Assembly: GCF_003026455.1 (NCBI RefSeq)
Contig: NZ_PYMB01000006.1
Coordinates: 1 to 64,000, forward strand
Source of the DNA: Photobacterium rosenbergii
GTDB lineage: Bacteria > Pseudomonadota > Gammaproteobacteria > Enterobacterales > Vibrionaceae
Reading direction: 5' to 3'
Length of the DNA: 64,000 bases
A program made the translations under genes and the position numbers. Numbering within the stretch: the first letter of the stretch is position 1; every line of letters begins with the position of its first letter. The notes beneath the pieces were generated by a model that was not told the DNA's origin, did not search any database, and was given only the letters and a program-made list of their open reading frames with translations. Of this stretch, positions 54,873-62,924 are shown piece by piece.

Positions 54873-54897
54873 CATTACCACTTTACAAGTGGTAATG
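54873..54897. repeat. Perfect 11-bp inverted repeat downstream of lexA
   Basis: CATTACCACTT and AAGTGGTAATG arms with a 3-nt spacer TAC, 21 nt after the lexA stop. There is no T run. Its right arm overlaps the first bases of the Fur box at 54891-54909, so it may be part of a compound operator as well as a hairpin. Confidence 0.8.
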
Positions 54898-54909
54898 ATA
54901 GTCATTATC
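54891..54909. promoter_or_regulatory. Fur box upstream of the methyltransferase gene
   Basis: GGTAATGATAGTCATTATC matches the Fur consensus GATAATGATAATCATTATC at 17 of 19 positions. It lies 26-44 nt upstream of the ATG at 54935. Iron-dependent repression is predicted from the sequence. Confidence 0.85.
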
Positions 54910-54934
54910 ATCCTCTTGTCAGAAGGAGATGATA

Positions 54935-55735
54935 ATGACAGAGTCCGTCCGCCATGATATTCCCGCCGAATTGCTCCAGCCGCTGTGGCTTCGTAGCCGT
55001 GAAAGCCTGGCTGATGATCGCATAATTTATGATCCTGTCGCCGCTGCCGCCTGTACCCAGTGCAGCCTCAAACCAGAATGCCTCAAAGGCAATGTCTCCC
55101 AGCAGCAATTGCTACATGCCAGCCTCACACTCATCTGTGACCGCCAAATCCAGCATTTCCTCCGACGTCACCCCGATGGACGGATCGTCAACCTAGGGAG
55201 TGGGCTAGATACCCGTTTTTACCGGGTCGATAATGGCCGTTGCCGTTGGTTTGATATCGATGTGGGTGAGAACCTGCTGTGGCGCCAACGTCTATTCCAT
55301 CGCAGCGAGCGCTACCGAATGTTGCCAGGCTCCACGTCAGATTTGTCCTGGTTGCAAGCCTTGCCTCCGATGTCGGGTGCACCGGTGATGGTGTTGTGCG
55401 ATGGCGCGTTGTTGGCTTCGAATGAGGTGGAGTTGGCCCATGTTGTCCAGTCTTTGGCTTGTCACTTTGGCCGCTTTGAGCTGTGCTTGGTGGTCGCCGG
55501 TGATTTGTGCCAGTCGCCACTGGCGAGCAAAATGGGGGTCGGAAAACCCTTTGGTCATGCTTTGCGTGACCCGCAGCGAAAGTTGTTGCAATGGTTGCCT
55601 TGGGCAACGGCAGTTGGGCGTTATAGCCCGATGGACAGCGCCTGCTCGCGGTGGCAAAAATGGCAACGCTGGTTAGCCCGTATCCCCGGATTGAAATTCC
55701 GTATGTTGCCGGTACTACTGCATATTCATCTGTAA
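54935..55735 (+). CDS. Class I SAM methyltransferase (LCMT family)
   Basis: A 266-residue protein of the leucine carboxyl methyltransferase (PPM1-type) family. SAM motif I is NLGSGLDTRFYRVDN (GSGLDTR 88-94), and DIDVGENLLWR follows. An unusual cysteine cluster, C40-x2-C43-x5-C49 (TQCSLKPEC), lies before it and could bind a metal. GGAGATGATA precedes the ATG. It is behind a strong Fur box, so it is probably iron-repressed and possibly linked to siderophore or iron metabolism. Its substrate is unknown, and no siderophore gene is adjacent. Confidence 0.8.
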   Translation: MTESVRHDIPAELLQPLWLRSRESLADDRIIYDPVAAAACTQCSLKPECLKGNVSQQQLLHASLTLICDRQIQHFLRRHPDGRIVNLGSGLDTRFYRVDNGRCRWFDIDVGENLLWRQRLFHRSERYRMLPGSTSDLSWLQALPPMSGAPVMVLCDGALLASNEVELAHVVQSLACHFGRFELCLVVAGDLCQSPLASKMGVGKPFGHALRDPQRKLLQWLPWATAVGRYSPMDSACSRWQKWQRWLARIPGLKFRMLPVLLHIHL

Positions 55736-56018
55736 ATCCCACCGCTGGCATAGGTTTGCTGCTACGCACTTCCTATTTCTACCTAGCATGCAATATGCCA
55801 GCTTGGATTTTTTCTCTACTTTTCCTTTCTATTTTTTTGCGTAATCTCACGATCCTGTCCTAAGTTAAAATGTAAACAAACTGTTAACCGTGTAACTGTG
55901 GATGACAAATCATCTACAGCGTCTGCAGGGAAGACTCTAATCATTTTGCGCTGTCCCCATGAACTACTTTGTGTTCGCGGGGGTATTTGATAGGAAAAGG
56001 ATAGGAGGGAGCCGGGTG
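55736..56018. promoter_or_regulatory. Promoter region of the cox operon
   Basis: About 280 bp without genes. GTTAA/GTAA-type motifs recur at 55864, 55872, 55883 and 55892. They loosely resemble ArcA-type repeats, but the spacing is not canonical. The last 25 bases hold the purine-rich AGGAGGGAG ribosome site. Confidence 0.35.
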
Positions 56019-57164
56019 ATGATTCGCCGTCTGATGTGCTGTCTGTTTGTTTTGCTGGCTGTGCCAGCACAGGCAGAAGTCCAACCCATGCCACTGAATA
56101 TGACCCAGGGAGTGACCGAGGTCAGTCAGCGGGTGTTTGATCTCCACATGACGATTTTCTACATATGCGTAGTGATCGGGCTGGTAGTTTTCGGGGTGAT
56201 GTTCTGGTCTATCATCCATCACCGCAAGTCTAAAGGGGCCGTTGCAGCTTCCTTCCATGAAAGTACCAAAGTGGAAATCCTCTGGACGGTGATCCCGTTC
56301 GTTATCCTCATTATCATGGCTGTCCCTGCCACCAAGACCTTGTTGGCAATGGAAGATACCTCTCAGGCCGACATGACGATTCAGGTAACCGGTTCGCAAT
56401 GGAAATGGCACTACAGCTATTTCGGCGAGGATGTCGAATTCTTTTCTTTGCTGGCAACCAGCCCAGCACAAATTGCCAATGAACGTGAGAAGCGCAGTAA
56501 CTACCTGCTAGAAGTGGATAGGCCGCTTGTGTTGCCTATCGGCAAAAAAGTTCGCTTCCTGATCACATCTCAGGATGTCATCCACTCTTGGTGGGTGCCG
56601 GATTTTGCCGTGAAAAAAGATGCCAACCCTGGGTTTATCAACGAAGCCTGGACCCGTATAGACGAGCCGGGTATCTACCGTGGCCAATGTGCCGAACTGT
56701 GTGGCAAGGACCACGGCTTTATGCCCGTGGTGGTGATTGCCAAACCGCAGGCGGAATATGAAGAGTGGCTGCAGGCCACCAAAGTCGCCCAGCAGCAGGC
56801 ACTTGAAGAAGAGCAACGCCTGCTTTCCATGCAGATGGATATGGATGAGTTGATGACTTTGGGTGAGCAGGTCTACAACACCCGCTGTGCTATGTGTCAT
56901 CAGGCCAATGGCCAGGGGATCCCGGGTGCTTTCCCTGGACTCGCCGGCCAGGGGCTGTCGGTTGACCCAAACGCCAAGCTTGAACACATCAGTATTGTTG
57001 TTCATGGCAAACAGGGAACGGCAATGCAGGCCTTTGGTCCGCAGCTGAGCCTCAAGGAGCTGGCGGCAGTGATCACTTATGAACGCAACGCTTGGGATAA
57101 CAATACCGGAGACACCGTGCAGGCTGCTGAAGTGCAGGCTGTGATGGACGGTCAGGAGCTATAG
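56019..57164 (+). CDS. coxB: Cytochrome c oxidase subunit II with fused cytochrome c domain
   Basis: Subunit II (caa3-type) of an aa3 terminal oxidase that accepts electrons from cytochrome c. It has 381 residues: signal peptide (about 1-19), two membrane helices (about 45-65 and 88-108), and a CuA domain with ligands H189, C224, E226, C228, H232 and M235. A C-terminal c-type cytochrome domain follows, with C290-AMC-H294 and the distal Met near 336. The start at 56019 follows AGGAGGGAG; the open frame from 55959 has no support. Confidence 0.96.
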   Translation: MIRRLMCCLFVLLAVPAQAEVQPMPLNMTQGVTEVSQRVFDLHMTIFYICVVIGLVVFGVMFWSIIHHRKSKGAVAASFHESTKVEILWTVIPFVILIIMAVPATKTLLAMEDTSQADMTIQVTGSQWKWHYSYFGEDVEFFSLLATSPAQIANEREKRSNYLLEVDRPLVLPIGKKVRFLITSQDVIHSWWVPDFAVKKDANPGFINEAWTRIDEPGIYRGQCAELCGKDHGFMPVVVIAKPQAEYEEWLQATKVAQQQALEEEQRLLSMQMDMDELMTLGEQVYNTRCAMCHQANGQGIPGAFPGLAGQGLSVDPNAKLEHISIVVHGKQGTAMQAFGPQLSLKELAAVITYERNAWDNNTGDTVQAAEVQAVMDGQEL

Positions 57165-57178
57165 GGGAGAGAGTGACG

Positions 57179-58789
57179 ATGACGGATATGTTGCGTGAGC
57201 AGACCGAGGTCGAGGAAACCCAGACCGAGCAGCATGAGCATCACGAGCACCACCAGACCGGTCTCAAACGCTGGTTGTTCACGACCAACCACAAGGATAT
57301 TGGCTCACTGTACCTGATGTTCAGCTTTGCCATGTTCTTGATTGGTGGGGCGATGGCGATGGTGATACGGGCCGAGTTGTTCCAGCCTGGCCTGCAATTG
57401 GTCGAGCCGAATTTCTTCAACCAGATGACCACGGTTCATGGGCTTATCATGGTGTTCGGGGCGGTTATGCCAGCTTTTACTGGCCTCGCCAACTGGATGG
57501 TACCTTTGATGATCGGCGCGCCGGATATGGCGCTGCCGCGGATGAACAACTGGAGTTTCTGGATCCTGCCTTTTGCCTTTGCCATGTTGTTGGCTTCATT
57601 GTTCATGGAAGGCGGTGGCCCTAACTTCGGCTGGACTTTCTATGCGCCTCTATCGACGACGTACAGCCCGGAAAGTACTGGCCTGTTTGTCTTCGCCATC
57701 CATATCATGGGGATCAGCTCGATAATGGGGGCGATTAACGTCATCGTCACCATCGTCAATATGCGTGCACCCGGTATGACCTACATGAAGATGCCGCTAT
57801 TCGTCTGGACTTGGCTGATCACTGCCTTCCTACTGATCGCTGTGATGCCGGTATTGGCCGGGGCGGTGACCATGGTGTTGACTGACAAGTACTTCGGCAC
57901 CAGCTTCTTCGATGCTGCCGGCGGGGGCGATCCTGTGATGTTCCAGCACATCTTCTGGTTCTTTGGCCACCCCGAAGTGTACATCATGATTTTACCGAGT
58001 TTCGGTATCATTTCGGCGATTGTCCCAGCCTTTTCGCGCAAGAAGCTGTTCGGCTACAGCTCAATGGTGTATGCCACCGCCTCGATTGCCGGCTTGAGCT
58101 TCTTGGTATGGGCCCACCATATGTTCACCACCGGGATGCCGGTCGCCGCAGAGCTGTTCTTTATGTATTGCACCATGCTGATCTCAGTGCCGACTGGGGT
58201 TAAGGTGTTTAACTGGGTGGCGACAATGTGGCGCGGCTCACTGACTTTCGAAGTGCCGATGCTGTTCGCGATTGCCTTTATCGTCTTGTTTACCATTGGT
58301 GGTTTTTCCGGGCTGATGCTGGCCATCACACCGGCGGACTTCCAATACCATGACACTTACTTTGTGGTCGCACACTTCCACTATGTCCTGGTGTCTGGGG
58401 CTATCTTCTCTATCATGGCAGCCGCCTATTACTGGTTGCCGAAATGGACCGGCCATATGTTCGACGAGAAGTTGGCTAAGTGGCATTTCTGGTGCTCGAT
58501 CATTTCAGTCAATATCCTATTTTTCCCGATGCACTTCCTTGGCCTGGCGGGGATGCCACGCCGGATCCCCGATTATGCGCTGCAGTTTGCCGACATCAAT
58601 GCGGTGGTGAGTATCGGTGGGTTCCTGTTTGGGTTGTCCCAGTTGATTTTCCTTGCGGTGGTAGTGAAGTGTGTTCGTGGTGGCGAGAAAGCGGCAGCCA
58701 AGCCTTGGGATGGTGCCGAAGGCTTGGAGTGGACGGTGGCCTCACCTGCGCCTCACCACACATTCTCGACCCCGCCTAAAGTGGATTAA
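57179..58789 (+). CDS. ctaD: Cytochrome c oxidase subunit I
   Basis: Catalytic heme-copper subunit (heme a and a3-CuB), with 536 residues and 12 membrane helices. Heme a His is H87 in TTVHGLIMVFG. GHPEVYIMILPSFG holds the CuB His cross-linked to Tyr, WAHHMFTTG the other two CuB His, and THFHYVLVSG-type VAHFHYVLVSG the heme a3/a ligands. A His- and Glu-rich N-terminal tail (about 8-28) is unusual. The start ATG is favoured over a GTG two codons earlier, which is too close to the ribosome site. It is 14 nt after coxB. Confidence 0.97.
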   Translation: MTDMLREQTEVEETQTEQHEHHEHHQTGLKRWLFTTNHKDIGSLYLMFSFAMFLIGGAMAMVIRAELFQPGLQLVEPNFFNQMTTVHGLIMVFGAVMPAFTGLANWMVPLMIGAPDMALPRMNNWSFWILPFAFAMLLASLFMEGGGPNFGWTFYAPLSTTYSPESTGLFVFAIHIMGISSIMGAINVIVTIVNMRAPGMTYMKMPLFVWTWLITAFLLIAVMPVLAGAVTMVLTDKYFGTSFFDAAGGGDPVMFQHIFWFFGHPEVYIMILPSFGIISAIVPAFSRKKLFGYSSMVYATASIAGLSFLVWAHHMFTTGMPVAAELFFMYCTMLISVPTGVKVFNWVATMWRGSLTFEVPMLFAIAFIVLFTIGGFSGLMLAITPADFQYHDTYFVVAHFHYVLVSGAIFSIMAAAYYWLPKWTGHMFDEKLAKWHFWCSIISVNILFFPMHFLGLAGMPRRIPDYALQFADINAVVSIGGFLFGLSQLIFLAVVVKCVRGGEKAAAKPWDGAEGLEWTVASPAPHHTFSTPPKVD

Positions 58790-58804
58790 AGTGGAGGGAT
58801 GGCG

Positions 58805-59404
58805 ATGGACAAGCCCCAGTTTGACCAAGAACCTGACAAGCGACCTGAAGTGCCGGGAACCATGGAGCCTGGCAAGAAAAAACAGCGCTCTATCTGGTCC
58901 CTGACCCTGATGGCGGTGGCGATGTTCGGCTTCGCGTTTGCTTTGGTACCTTTGTACGATGTGTTCTGCGATATCACCGGTATCAATGGTAAAACTTCCG
59001 ATACCCAGGCTGCAGCCAGCGAGCGGGTGGATACCAGCCGTGAAGTGACGGTGGAGTTTGTCTCGTATATCAACCCTGGTGTGCAGTGGACGTTTGAGCC
59101 GGAGGTCAAAACCTTGGTGGTCAACCCCGGCCAGACCCACACCATTACTTATAAGGCCAAAAACCTGACCGGGAATGAGACCGTCGGCCAAGCTGTGCCT
59201 TCGGTCAGCCCGGGCCAAGGGGCCCGTTACCTCAACAAAATCGAATGCTTCTGTTTCAACCGCCAGCCATTGGCAGCGGGTGAAACAGCCAGTTTGCCTC
59301 TGATTTTCTATGTCGACCCGGAATTACCAGAGGACATCAACACCCTGACCCTAGCCTATACCCTTTACAACGCCCAGCCGGATGCGCCGGCTCAAACGCA
59401 ATGA
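58805..59404 (+). CDS. ctaG: Cytochrome c oxidase assembly protein (CuB insertion)
   Basis: A membrane-anchored copper chaperone (Cox11/CtaG) that delivers copper to CuB of subunit I. It has 199 residues, with one membrane helix at about 29-51 and a periplasmic immunoglobulin-like domain. The copper-binding C148-F-C150 is in NKIECFCFNRQ, and FVDPEL-type FYVDPELPED is conserved. ATG at 58805 is 7 nt from GGAGG; the ATG at 58799 is too close. It lies between ctaD and coxC. Confidence 0.95.
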   Translation: MDKPQFDQEPDKRPEVPGTMEPGKKKQRSIWSLTLMAVAMFGFAFALVPLYDVFCDITGINGKTSDTQAAASERVDTSREVTVEFVSYINPGVQWTFEPEVKTLVVNPGQTHTITYKAKNLTGNETVGQAVPSVSPGQGARYLNKIECFCFNRQPLAAGETASLPLIFYVDPELPEDINTLTLAYTLYNAQPDAPAQTQ

Positions 59405-59413
59405 GGTTGAATG

Positions 59414-60316
59414 ATGGCGAATCCTTACTCTGAACATGATCAGTCTGTGACACCTCCACACGAGAATTATTATGTGCCTGAAGCCAGTGCCTGGCCGATT
59501 GTAGGTGCGATTGCCTTGTTCCTCATCGCGATGGGGGCAGGGGCAACAGTCGGGGATCTTTTTGGTGGTCAGGGGCCTTGGATTTTGCTGTCCGGGGTTG
59601 GCTTGCTGCTGATCATGTTGGTGGGTTGGTTCCGTGATGTGATCAGCGAGTCGATGGCTGGGCTGTATAGCCGCCAGATGGATCGCTCGTTCCGTCAGGG
59701 GATGAGTTGGTTCATCTTCTCCGAGGTGATGTTCTTTGTGGCCTTCTTCGGCGCACTTTTCTATGCCCGGATGATTGCGGTGCCATGGCTTGGCGGGGCT
59801 GGTAACAATGCCATGACCCATGAAGTGCTGTGGCCGGATTTTGTCGCCCAGTGGCCTTTGGTCATGACGCCCGGCGGGGCAGAAACCACTGCTATGGGGC
59901 CGATTGGGTTGCCGCTTTACAACACATTGATCCTGCTGGCTTCTTCGGTCACTGTCCATATTGCCCACACGGCATTGGAGCAGGATAACCGACCTAAGCT
60001 CAAACTGTTTTTGCTATTGACGGTGCTGCTTGGTTCGCTGTTTATCTACCTACAGGGTGTCGAGTATGTCCATGCTTATGAAGATATGGGGCTGACCCTT
60101 GATGCCGGTATTTACGGCAACACCTTCTTTATGCTGACTGGGTTCCACGGCCTGCATGTCACCCTGGGAACCATCATTCTGTTCATCGTCTGGTTGCGTG
60201 TTTTGCGGGGCCATTTTACCCCCGAGAAGCATTTTGCCTTCCAGGCCGGCGCTTGGTATTGGCACTTTGTTGATGTGGTGTGGCTGGGGCTATTTGTGTT
60301 CGTGTATATCCTGTAA
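59414..60316 (+). CDS. coxC: Cytochrome c oxidase subunit III
   Basis: A 300-residue membrane subunit with seven helices, of the long (C-terminally complete) type. SWFIFSEVMFFVAFFGALFYAR, the E-rich VLWP loop, VTVHIAHTALEQDN, GVEYVHAYEDMG and TGFHGLHVTLGT with FVDVVWLGLFVFVYIL are all present. An ATG three bases earlier (59411) is an equal possibility. The stop is immediately followed by the GGCTAGA array. Confidence 0.95.
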   Translation: MANPYSEHDQSVTPPHENYYVPEASAWPIVGAIALFLIAMGAGATVGDLFGGQGPWILLSGVGLLLIMLVGWFRDVISESMAGLYSRQMDRSFRQGMSWFIFSEVMFFVAFFGALFYARMIAVPWLGGAGNNAMTHEVLWPDFVAQWPLVMTPGGAETTAMGPIGLPLYNTLILLASSVTVHIAHTALEQDNRPKLKLFLLLTVLLGSLFIYLQGVEYVHAYEDMGLTLDAGIYGNTFFMLTGFHGLHVTLGTIILFIVWLRVLRGHFTPEKHFAFQAGAWYWHFVDVVWLGLFVFVYIL

Positions 60317-60358
60317 GGCTAGAGGCTAGAGGCTAGAGGCTAGAGGCTAGAGGCTAGG
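60317..60358. repeat. GGCTAGA heptamer tandem array, right copy
   Basis: Five perfect GGCTAGA units plus a sixth with A to G, starting directly at the coxC stop codon. It is the same unit as at 130-157, 60 kb away. It divides the cox cluster between coxC and the antisense DUF2909 gene and puts stops in every frame. Confidence 0.95.
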
Positions 60359-60374
60359 GGGCTAAACAAGGCCC

Positions 60375-60581
60375 CTAGTATGGCCTTGGGTTCGGTGTGA
60401 TGTAGCCGCTCGCTAGCGCAATTAATAGCAGGGCGAATAGGAAGACGGAGAATAATACCCGGCGCCCAAGATGGCGTGACATAGGTTGGTCCTGCTTGCC
60501 TTTTAGCATAACGGGTAGGGCTCGGAACAGGTTCAGCACGATAAAGATCAACAGGCAAACAATCAGGGCTTTCAGCAACAT
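60375..60581 (-). CDS. DUF2909 twin-transmembrane protein, antisense within the cox operon
   Basis: A 68-residue protein with two membrane helices (about 3-23 and 42-62), matching the DUF2909 family. It lies on the opposite strand between coxC and the SURF1 gene, so the two divergent transcripts face apart at 60581-60611. GGAGACC precedes the ATG. The same position in Pseudomonas-type aa3 operons is occupied by a small membrane protein, from memory. Function is unknown, possibly oxidase assembly. Confidence 0.85.
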   Translation of the reverse strand: MLLKALIVCLLIFIVLNLFRALPVMLKGKQDQPMSRHLGRRVLFSVFLFALLLIALASGYITPNPRPY

Positions 60582-60610
60582 AGAGGTCTCCGGTCAGGAC
60601 TGGGTGAATC

Positions 60611-61288
60611 ATGCGTCGGATAGGTTTTATTCTTTTTACTGTGGCGGTACTGGCGACATTGGTCAAGTTGGGTTTTTGGCAAATGACCCGTGCCCAGGAA
60701 AAAGAAAGCCTCGGCCATGCCCTCAAATTTCGCAGCGAGCAGATGTACTACAGCTTGGCGAGCCTACCCTCCGATCCACGCTGGTACAGCCTGACTCTGC
60801 GAGGGGAGTTTGACCACAGCAAGGCGATATTGCTGGATAACCAACTTTACCAGGGCCGGCCGGGTTACCACGTGCTGTATCCCTTTGCGGTTGATGAAGG
60901 TTGGGTCTTAGTGAATTTGGGTTGGATAGCGGCCCCAACTTACCGGGATCAAATTCCTGTTCTACCGGAGCACCATGGTGAGGTACTGGTGAGCGGTATT
61001 ATTGCTCCACCCTCGGCATTGCTGGAATTGGCGCCGGAGGTGATGGGCCAAGGGTATCCTCTCAGGGTGCAGAATATCAGCATGGTGGATTTGGCCAACC
61101 ACATGGATTTAACCCTGCCTTCTTGGGTATTGCAGATTGACCCAGATAGTCCGCTGGCGCTAAATCAGACTTGGATCCCGGTGGTAATGGGGCCGCAAAA
61201 ACATTATGCCTACGCCCTGCAGTGGTTTTTGATGGCGCTGGCAGTATCAGGACTTGCCTTTTGGTGGTTGAGACGGAGTAAACCATGA
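60611..61288 (+). CDS. SURF1-family cytochrome oxidase assembly protein
   Basis: A 225-residue membrane protein with one helix at each end (about 5-22 and 204-222) and a periplasmic domain. It assists heme a3 delivery to subunit I. Conserved features include LGFWQMTRAQEKE, LDNQLYQGRPGYHVLYPF and VLVNLGWI. It overlaps the next gene by four bases (ATGA). The upstream region is split from coxC by a heptamer array and the antisense gene, so it may have its own promoter. Confidence 0.92.
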   Translation: MRRIGFILFTVAVLATLVKLGFWQMTRAQEKESLGHALKFRSEQMYYSLASLPSDPRWYSLTLRGEFDHSKAILLDNQLYQGRPGYHVLYPFAVDEGWVLVNLGWIAAPTYRDQIPVLPEHHGEVLVSGIIAPPSALLELAPEVMGQGYPLRVQNISMVDLANHMDLTLPSWVLQIDPDSPLALNQTWIPVVMGPQKHYAYALQWFLMALAVSGLAFWWLRRSKP

Positions 61289-61833
61289 AGAAACAGGGAA
61301 CGTTAATACTACTTTTCGGTGCTTTCGCCTTGCCGGTAATTCTGGCCAAGCTGATGCTTGATCTTAACTGGTACCAAGGCGGAGTGACTAACCGAGGTGA
61401 ACTGTTGGAGTCACCGCTTGCGTCGGAGTGGCTGGGTGAAAGCCGCCAGTGGCAATTGATCTATTTGCTACCAGAACAGTGTGATGAGTTGTGCCAGGGA
61501 GCCTTGTTCAATCTCCGCCAGGTACCCCAGGCAGTCGGTGCCGAGCAAGATAGGCTAGGCAGTGTTCTGCTCATCGATGGTGATACGCTCGATGAGCAAC
61601 CTGGTGAAGTGAAAAAGCAGGTATCCGGTATCGAGCAGCGTCAGGTGCCAGATTATGTTGTCAGTCAGCTCAAAACCTTGGAGTACGGTGCCAAGGCTAT
61701 CTACATTGCCGATCCCCTCGGCAACGTGATGATGGCCTACCCCTTGGTCAAAGGAAAGGTCGCAGTGCTGGCGCAGGGTAAGGATGTGCTAAGGGATCTC
61801 AAGCGGTTGCTGAAGATTTCGAAGATCGGCTAG
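61285..61833 (+). CDS. Sco-like thioredoxin-fold protein of the cox operon
   Basis: A 182-residue protein with an N-terminal membrane anchor (about 7-22) and a soluble domain holding C66-DEL-C70, the CxxxC copper-binding spacing of Sco proteins. IADPLGNVMMAYP lies near the C-terminus, as in thioredoxin-like folds. It probably handles copper or the CuA thiols during oxidase assembly; this is inference. It overlaps the SURF1 gene by ATGA. Overall similarity to Sco is low. Confidence 0.75.
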   Translation: MKKQGTLILLFGAFALPVILAKLMLDLNWYQGGVTNRGELLESPLASEWLGESRQWQLIYLLPEQCDELCQGALFNLRQVPQAVGAEQDRLGSVLLIDGDTLDEQPGEVKKQVSGIEQRQVPDYVVSQLKTLEYGAKAIYIADPLGNVMMAYPLVKGKVAVLAQGKDVLRDLKRLLKISKIG

Positions 61834-61845
61834 GGAGAGCGTGTG

Positions 61846-62874
61846 ATGAAAAAAGATAATTTCCGTCTCTGGGTGGCTGTGACGTTTGCCCTTTCACTGT
61901 GCGTGATTGCCCTCGGGGCCTATACCCGGCTGACCGAAGCCGGTTTAGGGTGCCCGGATTGGCCGGGGTGTTATGGTTTTGCCGGGGTGCCGAAAGGGGT
62001 AACCCAGCAGGCGCTGGCGGCCTCCCGCTTTCCTGATGCGCCGTTCGAAGCCGACAAGGCTTGGAATGAGATGCTGCACCGCTACGTTGCCGGTACGTTG
62101 GGCTTGATGATTTTGGCACTCAACATCATGGCGTGGTGTAAACCCTCCCGCCCTAAAGGGTTACCAACCTTGTTGCTCGCGACGGTTATCTTCCAGGCAT
62201 TGCTTGGTATGTGGACGGTGACGATGGTGCTGATGCCCGTCGTGGTGATGGGCCATTTGCTGGGCGGGTTTACTACGGCATCGCTATTGTTTCTGCTTTG
62301 GCTGAGGTTAGGCAGGGAGCCTGCCCATCCATCTGCCATAGGTACCAGTACTGGGCTGCAGGCATTTGCGTTGTTCGGGTTGCTGGTTGTTGTTGGGCAA
62401 ATCGCATTAGGCGGCTGGACCGCAGCAAATTATGCGGCGGTGGTCTGTACCCAACTGCCGTTGTGCGAAGTGGATTGGAGGCAGAGTTTCGATACCTCGG
62501 CTTTTGCCCTGATCCAGCCAGAGCACGATACCTACCAGTACGGGGTGCTGGATTACCAGCAACGGGTCACGATTCATGTTACCCATAGGATCGGGGCAGT
62601 CATCACGGCGTTGGTACTGGTTATGCTGGCCTGCCTATTGTGGCGGCAAAGGGCACTGCGGGGCGTTACGGTATTGATGGTAGCGCTGCTGGCCGGGCAG
62701 ATCAGCCTCGGCATTACCAATGTCGTCGCCAGCCTGCCGTTATCTGTGGCGGTGGCGCATAACGTGACAGGGGTTCTATTGCTGTTATCGCTGGTGGCGG
62801 TGAACATGCAGGTATACCGGATGCGGCAGTCAGGTCGCTATCCCAATCGAATCGCCTCCCGGACGGGAAGTTGA
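61846..62874 (+). CDS. ctaA: Heme A synthase
   Basis: A 342-residue polytopic membrane enzyme converting heme O to heme A (CtaA/Cox15). Eight helices in two repeats. Conserved histidines are in LHRYVAGTLGL, GHLLGGFTTA, HVTHRIGA and VAHNVTG. GAYTRLTEAGLGCPDWPGCYG is the family N-terminal signature. ATG at 61846 has GGGAG about 8 nt upstream; a GTG one codon earlier is less well placed. Together with ctaB it supplies the heme A cofactor to the aa3 oxidase. Confidence 0.96.
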   Translation: MKKDNFRLWVAVTFALSLCVIALGAYTRLTEAGLGCPDWPGCYGFAGVPKGVTQQALAASRFPDAPFEADKAWNEMLHRYVAGTLGLMILALNIMAWCKPSRPKGLPTLLLATVIFQALLGMWTVTMVLMPVVVMGHLLGGFTTASLLFLLWLRLGREPAHPSAIGTSTGLQAFALFGLLVVVGQIALGGWTAANYAAVVCTQLPLCEVDWRQSFDTSAFALIQPEHDTYQYGVLDYQQRVTIHVTHRIGAVITALVLVMLACLLWRQRALRGVTVLMVALLAGQISLGITNVVASLPLSVAVAHNVTGVLLLLSLVAVNMQVYRMRQSGRYPNRIASRTGS

Positions 62875-62924
62875 TAGGCAAGCGGATGAAAAGGCGTGTG
62901 GATTAGCCAAAGGAGGGCCTGGGT

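Noticed and set aside
55864..55896. ArcA-binding repeats in the cox promoter
   Set aside because: GTTAA-like motifs recur, but spacings of 8, 11 and 9 nt are irregular and AT-rich chance matches are likely; kept only as a note on the promoter feature.
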